Positions 59,567 through 64,000 of a DNA stretch of 64,000 nucleotides are shown in pieces. Source of the stretch: Treponema socranskii subsp. paredis ATCC 35535 (GTDB taxonomy: Bacteria; Spirochaetota; Spirochaetia; Treponematales; Treponemataceae); assembly GCA_000413015.1 (NCBI GenBank), contig KE332515.1:469092-533091 (forward strand), given 5' to 3'. Below the pieces are notes generated by a model. That model saw only the letters and a program-made list of their open reading frames with translations, was not told the DNA's origin and did no database searches. The translations under genes were made by a program, and so were the position numbers. The stretch's first letter is position 1. Every line of letters starts with the position of its first letter.

Positions 59567-60523
59567 CTATTTTTTTAACATTTTCTTTACTTTGCGATAA
59601 AAATATACAAACATATACAAAGGCGGAATATATGAAAATATATAAAACATCTTTTGCTTTGCAGTCGGAGATTTCAACTCTTTGAAAAGCAGGCGTATCA
59701 TCTTTAAATCGGAAGAATTCGGAAAATGCAATGTCATACCGGCTTTTATCGACAGATAATTTCCCAAAAACATATCGCCCAAATCTTTTTGCAACGGGAA
59801 ATCATATTTTCGTGCAAAAAAATTATGCACATCGCACAGAGAATCGACAAACTTCTTTTGCTTTTCAATATCCGAAGAATGGCAGGCGGAATCGCGGAAC
59901 AGGCGGTAAACGGCAAGAGCTTCGGGAAAATATTTTACTTTCGTATTTTTCGTAAACCACAACCACAAGGGACAATCTTCCATCAGCCAATTTTTTTCCA
60001 ACGGCCGCACATCGTCCATATAGTCTAAAAAAAGGCTTCGCCTGTAACAGGGGGTCGGTCCCGGCACTACCCCGCCCTTTGTAATAAAACTCTCAAAATC
60101 CGTATAGCGATCGGGGTTTTCCAAAACTAATTTCCCGTCGATTAAATCATAGACGTTTGTAAAACACATTCCGTAATCGGGACGGCTTTCCATAAAACCG
60201 ATTTGTTTTTCGACTTTGCCGGGCAGCCAATAGTCATCGCCCGCACATTCCATTATATATTTTCCCGATGCGCTCGCCAGTGTCTTATAATAGTTTCCGA
60301 CAATACCGAGATTTTTTTCATTTAAAATCAATGTAATGATGTCGGGATATTTTTCTTTATAATATTCGAGAACGGTTTGCGTTCCATCCGTCGAAGCATC
60401 GTCGCCGACAATAATTTCATACGAATAGGGATGCTTTTGAGAAAGTATACTGTCTAAAGTTTGCGCAATAAAATCTTTTTGATTATACGTAATAATAACC
60501 GCAGAAAAAACCTTTTTATCCAT
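59567..60523 (-). CDS. Glycosyltransferase, GT2 family
   Basis: The product has 318 residues of GT-A fold. SAVIITYNQKDFI (residues 7-19), IVGDDASTDGTQ (about 38-49) and MECAGDDYWLPG with the metal-binding DD-type motif (about 91-102) identify an inverting GT2 enzyme. A hydrophobic C-terminus (about 295-312) with a Lys-rich end may touch the membrane. It is encoded opposite to the neighbouring glycan genes. A TATAAT at about 60572-60577 on the minus strand may be its -10. Confidence 0.88.
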   Translation of the reverse strand: MDKKVFSAVIITYNQKDFIAQTLDSILSQKHPYSYEIIVGDDASTDGTQTVLEYYKEKYPDIITLILNEKNLGIVGNYYKTLASASGKYIMECAGDDYWLPGKVEKQIGFMESRPDYGMCFTNVYDLIDGKLVLENPDRYTDFESFITKGGVVPGPTPCYRRSLFLDYMDDVRPLEKNWLMEDCPLWLWFTKNTKVKYFPEALAVYRLFRDSACHSSDIEKQKKFVDSLCDVHNFFARKYDFPLQKDLGDMFLGNYLSIKAGMTLHFPNSSDLKMIRLLFKELKSPTAKQKMFYIFSYIPPLYMFVYFYRKVKKMLKK

Positions 60524-60635
60524 AAATATCTTTTTTCCAAGTACCGCGAATATTTAAATCGTCTTGTTGCTATTATAGCAAAAAAGCTGTACGATTGTAC
60601 AGAATATATATTAAGGAATACAGATATTCCGTTTT

Positions 60636-61091
60636 ATGAAAACCGGCAAGTACATGACTATGAATCATATATCCGAACCGAAAATAATCGAACTTCCCAA
60701 ATTTCTTGATGCGCGCGGAAATCTCTCGTTTTTTGAAAACCGAACGCATATTCCGTTCGATATAAAGCGTACCTATTGGATTTACGATGTTCCCGGCGGA
60801 GAAGAACGCGGCGGACACGCTTTTAAGAAAACGGAAGAATTTATCGTTGCCTTAAGCGGAAGTTTTGACGTCGTGCTCGATGACGGAACGTTTTCAAAAA
60901 CATACACACTTAACCGGTCCTATCTGGGTTTGTATGTTCCTAATATGTATTGGCGGGTAATGAATAATTTTTCTTCCAATTCACTTGCGCTTGTTGCGGC
61001 TTCTACGGAATTTTCTGTCGAAGATTATATTTACGACCAAGAAGAATTTGCGGCGAAAGTAAAATCCGCACGGAAGGCAGGAAAGCGATGA
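60636..61091 (+). CDS. FdtA/QdtA-like sugar 3,4-ketoisomerase homologue, divergent
   Basis: The product has 151 residues and is a single cupin. FLDARGNLSFFEN and IYDVPGGEERGGHAFKK (about 49-65) place it in the FdtA/QdtA/WxcM C-terminal family that isomerises dTDP-4-keto-6-deoxy-glucose. The family's HAH motif reads HAF here: the second His is Phe63. It may be inactive, or act on a different intermediate. The next gene encodes a paralogue with HAH intact, overlapping by 4 nt. Alternative in-frame starts exist at 60654 and 60660; the best one is unclear. Confidence 0.8.
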   Translation: MKTGKYMTMNHISEPKIIELPKFLDARGNLSFFENRTHIPFDIKRTYWIYDVPGGEERGGHAFKKTEEFIVALSGSFDVVLDDGTFSKTYTLNRSYLGLYVPNMYWRVMNNFSSNSLALVAASTEFSVEDYIYDQEEFAAKVKSARKAGKR

Positions 61092-61510
61092 CAGGCGAAA
61101 AAAATACCGTTTACGGCTGCTCCGTAATCGAATTGAAAAAAAATCACCGCGAAAAAGGCAATCTCACCGTCGTGCAGAACAATATCGAAGTGCCGTTTGC
61201 GGTAAAACGATGCTATTACCTGTACGATGTCCCCGGCGGAGAAGAACGCGGCGGACACGCGCACAAAGAATTACAGCAGCTCATTGTGGCAGCTTCCGGC
61301 AGTTTTGACGTAATTTTGAATGACGGGAATATAAAACGCACAATTTCGCTGAACAGACCCTATTACGGGCTGTTGGTCGTTCCCGGCATTTGGCGCGAAC
61401 TGAACAATTTTTCAAGCGGTTCCGTCTGCCTCGTACTCGCCTCCGAAGTCTACAAAAAAGAAGACTACATCCGCAGTTATGACGATTTTTTGGAATGGAA
61501 AGGAAGATGA
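61088..61510 (+). CDS. FdtA/QdtA-like sugar 3,4-ketoisomerase
   Basis: The product has 140 residues and is a single cupin. YDVPGGEERGGHAHKELQQL (about 46-65) keeps the catalytic His57/His59 of the family, and GSFDVILNDG and WRELNNFSSGSVCLVLAS complete it. Expected reaction is isomerisation of a dTDP-4-keto-6-deoxyhexose to the 3-keto sugar, leading to amino sugars such as Fuc3NAc or Qui3NAc. ATGA overlaps join it to both neighbours. No aminotransferase is seen in the window. Confidence 0.85.
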   Translation: MTGEKNTVYGCSVIELKKNHREKGNLTVVQNNIEVPFAVKRCYYLYDVPGGEERGGHAHKELQQLIVAASGSFDVILNDGNIKRTISLNRPYYGLLVVPGIWRELNNFSSGSVCLVLASEVYKKEDYIRSYDDFLEWKGR

Positions 61511-62442
61511 TACGGATACAAAAATATTCGGCCGGTCAAAAAAACGAATGGGATTTGTTTTGCAATAATTCAAAAATGCCGCTGTTTATGTTCAACAGAA
61601 ATTTTATGGATTATCACAAAGACAGATTTACCGATCATTCTTTGCTTTTTTATGACGATGACGAACTTACTACGATTTTTCCTGCAAGTGAAAAAGAAAA
61701 GATGCTTACTTCTCACGGCGGACTTACATACGGCGGTTTTATACTCGGAACAGGCGCAAAACAGCACACCGTAAACGATTGTTTTACCGCTTTGTTAGAT
61801 TATGCGAAAACAAAGGGTCTTACAAAAATCGTTTATAAAAATATTCCGCACATTTACCACAAACAAGGCGCGGAAGAAGATTTATATGCTCTGTTTTTAA
61901 ATGGTGCAAAAATATTAAAAGTAGAACCGTCAACCGTAATCAATTTACTAAATCCGTTAAAAATGCCGAAAGGCAGAAAGGCGCAGATAAGCAGAGCAAA
62001 GCGCGAAGGCATAGAAATAAAAGAATCGACCGATTTTAAGACTTTTATGTCGATTGAAGAAGAAGTGCTTGAAGTTCGGCACGGAGTAAAAGCCGTTCAT
62101 ACCGCAGAAGAACTTGCATTATTACATTCGTATTTTCCTCAAAACATCAGCCTTTTTGCCGCCTATCATCAAAATAAAATGATTGCGGGTTCGCTGATTT
62201 TTGAGTACGAAAATGTCGTCCACACGCAATATATGGCGGCAAACGATACGGCTCGGCAAATCGGTGCATTGGATTTAACAATATCTTTTATAATCGATAA
62301 ATATAAAGAAACAAAAACATGGCTTGACTTCGGCATATCTTCCGAAAACGCAGGCAAAATTTTAAACGAAGGTTTAATTTCTCAAAAAGAAGGTTTCGGC
62401 GGCAGGACAAATACGTACATGACGTGGGAGATAGATTTATGA
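61507..62442 (+). CDS. FemAB/GNAT-like acyltransferase
   Basis: The product has 311 residues. The start is ATG 61507 in an ATGA overlap with the ketoisomerase. Wording fits the PF13480/FemAB-like GNAT group: LTSHGGLTYGGFIL (about 69-82), GRKAQISRAKREGIEI (about 156-171), LFAAYHQNKMIAGSLIFEY (about 217-235) and a late WLDFGISSENAGKILNEGL (about 276-294). Genes like this lie in surface-glycan loci and probably add an acyl group to an aminosugar; adjacent FdtA genes support that. Confidence 0.8.
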   Translation: MIRIQKYSAGQKNEWDLFCNNSKMPLFMFNRNFMDYHKDRFTDHSLLFYDDDELTTIFPASEKEKMLTSHGGLTYGGFILGTGAKQHTVNDCFTALLDYAKTKGLTKIVYKNIPHIYHKQGAEEDLYALFLNGAKILKVEPSTVINLLNPLKMPKGRKAQISRAKREGIEIKESTDFKTFMSIEEEVLEVRHGVKAVHTAEELALLHSYFPQNISLFAAYHQNKMIAGSLIFEYENVVHTQYMAANDTARQIGALDLTISFIIDKYKETKTWLDFGISSENAGKILNEGLISQKEGFGGRTNTYMTWEIDL

Positions 62443-63797
62443 AAAATGTTGCGGTAATTTTGGCAGGAGGAAGCGGGATAAGACTCGGAGGAGAGCTTCC
62501 CAAACAGTTTTTAAAAATAGCGGGGAAAAAGATAATTGTGCACACGATAGAAGCGTTCGAACAAAATGAATTTATTGATGAAATCGCTGTGGTCTGTAAT
62601 CCGCTTTATATGCATTTGCTTGAAAATCTTCTTGTAGACAGCGGATATAAAAAAGTAAAAAAAATTTTGAACGGAGGAAAAGAGCGCAGCGATTCAAGTC
62701 TTGCGGCAATAAATGCTTATCCGGAAGATGTAAATCTTATCTTTCACGATGCTGTAAGACCTCTCGTTTCTCAAAGAATTATAAACGACTGCATAAAAGC
62801 TCTTGAAAAATATGATGCCGTCGATGTCGCAATAAAAACCACCGATACGATAATTCAAGTCCGGCAAAAAGAAATAGAAAATATTCCGGATAGGTCTATT
62901 TTGAATAACGGGCAGACGCCGCAATGTTTTAAACGTGCGCTTATTGCAAATGCGTATGAAAAGGCCTTGCAGGATCCGCATTTTAAGACGACGGATGACT
63001 GCGGCGTTGTAAAAAAATATATGAGCGGTACTCCAATCTATGTTGTTGACGGAGAGCCGCTAAATATGAAAGTTACCTATGAAGAAGATTTATTCCTTGT
63101 AGATAAACTTTTTCAGATGAAGCGGTTTGATATTTCGCAAAAACTTAATGAACTTTCATCTTTTGATTTTTACGGAACCGTAACCGTCGTATTCGGTTCA
63201 AGCTCCGGCATCGGTATGTGCATTGCGCAAAAGATCAAATCTCTAAACGGGAAGGTGTACGGGTTTTCCCGCTCGGAAGGAAACGTAAACATTCAAAACC
63301 CCGGCGACGTAAAAGCTGCATTGAAAAAAGTTTTTGATGCGGAAGGAAAGATACATTATGTAGTGAATACGGCGGGCATCCTTTCCATACAACCTCTTGA
63401 TATGATGGATTATAAAGATATTACGGATTCCGTTTCGATAAATTATCTCGGCTCCATAATCGTTGCAAAAGAATCTTTTGAATATTTGAAACGTTCTCAA
63501 GGCAGTCTTTTGCTCTTTACATCAAGTTCGTATACGCGGGGAAGAATGCTGTATGCGCTTTATTCATCGGCAAAAGCGGCAGTCGTAAACCTTATGCAGG
63601 CGTTAAATGAAGAATGGCACAGCTCAAGCGTAAGAATAAACTGCATTTGTCCGGAGAGAACAAAGACACCGATGCGTATAAAGAATTTCGGCAATGAGCC
63701 GGAAGATTCTCTTTGCTCGGCAGAAAAAGTTGCGGATTACAGCATTGCAGCCCTTATTTCTGAGATAAGCGGTGAAGTAATCGATGTACGAAAATAA
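62439..63797 (+). CDS. Bifunctional CDP-ribitol-type enzyme: cytidylyltransferase plus SDR
   Basis: The product has 452 residues in two domains. The N-terminal half (to about 230) is IspD/TarI-like: LAGGSGIRLGGELPKQFL (about 8-25) and HDAVRPLVSQRI (about 104-115). The C-terminal half (about 245-452) is an SDR reductase with FGSSSGIG and YSSAK (catalytic Tyr and Lys). The same fusion is known in Haemophilus Acs1/Bcs1, which reduces ribulose 5-phosphate and makes CDP-ribitol. It starts in an ATGA overlap. It points to ribitol phosphate or a similar polyol phosphate in the surface polymer. Confidence 0.85.
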   Translation: MKNVAVILAGGSGIRLGGELPKQFLKIAGKKIIVHTIEAFEQNEFIDEIAVVCNPLYMHLLENLLVDSGYKKVKKILNGGKERSDSSLAAINAYPEDVNLIFHDAVRPLVSQRIINDCIKALEKYDAVDVAIKTTDTIIQVRQKEIENIPDRSILNNGQTPQCFKRALIANAYEKALQDPHFKTTDDCGVVKKYMSGTPIYVVDGEPLNMKVTYEEDLFLVDKLFQMKRFDISQKLNELSSFDFYGTVTVVFGSSSGIGMCIAQKIKSLNGKVYGFSRSEGNVNIQNPGDVKAALKKVFDAEGKIHYVVNTAGILSIQPLDMMDYKDITDSVSINYLGSIIVAKESFEYLKRSQGSLLLFTSSSYTRGRMLYALYSSAKAAVVNLMQALNEEWHSSSVRINCICPERTKTPMRIKNFGNEPEDSLCSAEKVADYSIAALISEISGEVIDVRK

Positions 63798-63815
63798 AAA
63801 TAGGACTGTAATACT

Positions 63816-64000
63816 ATGAAAGAGATAATAAAAAAATTACCCTTTGTGCGAAAATTACAGAACAAATTTAACCGGCTGGAAAAGCAAATAGAGAATTTGA
63901 AAAATGAAAATAATTTTCTTGCACGGGAAGCCGTTCAAAATAGAATTACCGTAAAGATTCTACAGGGAAAGAAAATAAATATTGTTTTTGTATGTCATCG
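63816..64000 (+). CDS. Partial gene with coiled-coil N-terminus (runs off right edge)
   Basis: About 61 residues are visible from ATG 63816. A basic start (KEIIKKLPFVRKL) leads into a coiled coil with Leu/Asn heptads (about 15-40), then GKKINIVFVCHR. That last phrase recalls enzymes of the glycerophosphotransferase/glycosyltransferase group, where a CDP-polyol-using enzyme would make sense after the CDP-ribitol gene, but too little is present to be sure. Confidence 0.5.
   Translation, partial: MKEIIKKLPFVRKLQNKFNRLEKQIENLKNENNFLAREAVQNRITVKILQGKKINIVFVCH

Noticed and set aside
60595-60635. Leaderless promoter for the first FdtA-like gene
   Set aside because: GATATT ends 7 nt before the ATG, but no -35 lies at proper spacing.

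Overview
The window looks like chromosomal DNA of a host-associated Treponema-type spirochaete. The pointers are two sugar-binding lipoproteins with short spirochaete-style lipoboxes, the block rpsB-tsf-frr-uppS-cdsA-dxr-rseP, a CHASE2 adenylate cyclase, DUF3943 and Wzi-like beta-barrel proteins, and an integron-like attC cassette array of the kind known in Treponema denticola. Species cannot be named from the sequence. The core genes are moderately GC-rich; both ends (about 1-2300 and 54900-64000) are visibly richer in A+T.

Layout. (1) 1-2070: leftward gene-cassette array with two attC sites and no integrase in view, followed by a possible frameshifted gene remnant (2088-2330). (2) 2457-14474: a reductive C4 module. 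An NAD-dependent malate/lactate dehydrogenase and class II fumarase precede an unbroken run of nine genes: HdrB, HdrC, HdrA, MvhD/FlxD, two 4Fe-4S proteins, an FAD/NAD-binding FlxA/AsrB protein, a 2Fe-2S/4Fe-4S protein and a fumarate reductase-type flavoprotein, ending in a small membrane protein and a terminator. Read together, they suggest oxaloacetate to malate to fumarate to succinate, with the last step driven by NADH through an Hdr-based, possibly electron-bifurcating complex. (3) 14533-31916: housekeeping genes: CHASE2 cyclase, rnc, acpP, rpmF, coaD, exported proteins of unknown role, tRNA-Arg(CCG), maf, and the translation/isoprenoid/lipid block ending in a beta-propeller protein. (4) 32075-33425: a small gene followed by an MNT-HEPN (MntA-HepT-type) pair flanked by two 113-bp copies of that gene's 3' end, which looks like a mini-island. 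(5) 33441-44626: glycogen synthase, an aminotransferase, a PAP2-like protein, rmlD and a sugar ABC importer with two paralogous binding proteins, two permeases and an embedded PHP hydrolase but no ATPase. (6) 44683-64000: envelope and surface-glycan region: a phosphoglycerol transferase-like sulfatase, beta-barrel proteins, several glycosyltransferases, a GmhA-like isomerase, a PglK/MsbA-like flippase, two FdtA-like sugar isomerases, a FemAB-like acyltransferase, a CDP-ribitol-type bifunctional enzyme and a truncated gene at the right edge.

A theme across the window is that many monocistronic or operon-leading genes have a -35/-10 promoter whose -10 hexamer ends only 6-10 nt before the start codon, with no Shine-Dalgarno sequence. 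Genes with longer leaders or inside operons do have one. This suggests leaderless transcription is common here. The candidates most worth following up are the Hdr/Flx/fumarate reductase operon, the leaderless promoter set, the MNT-HEPN island and the orphan attC array.
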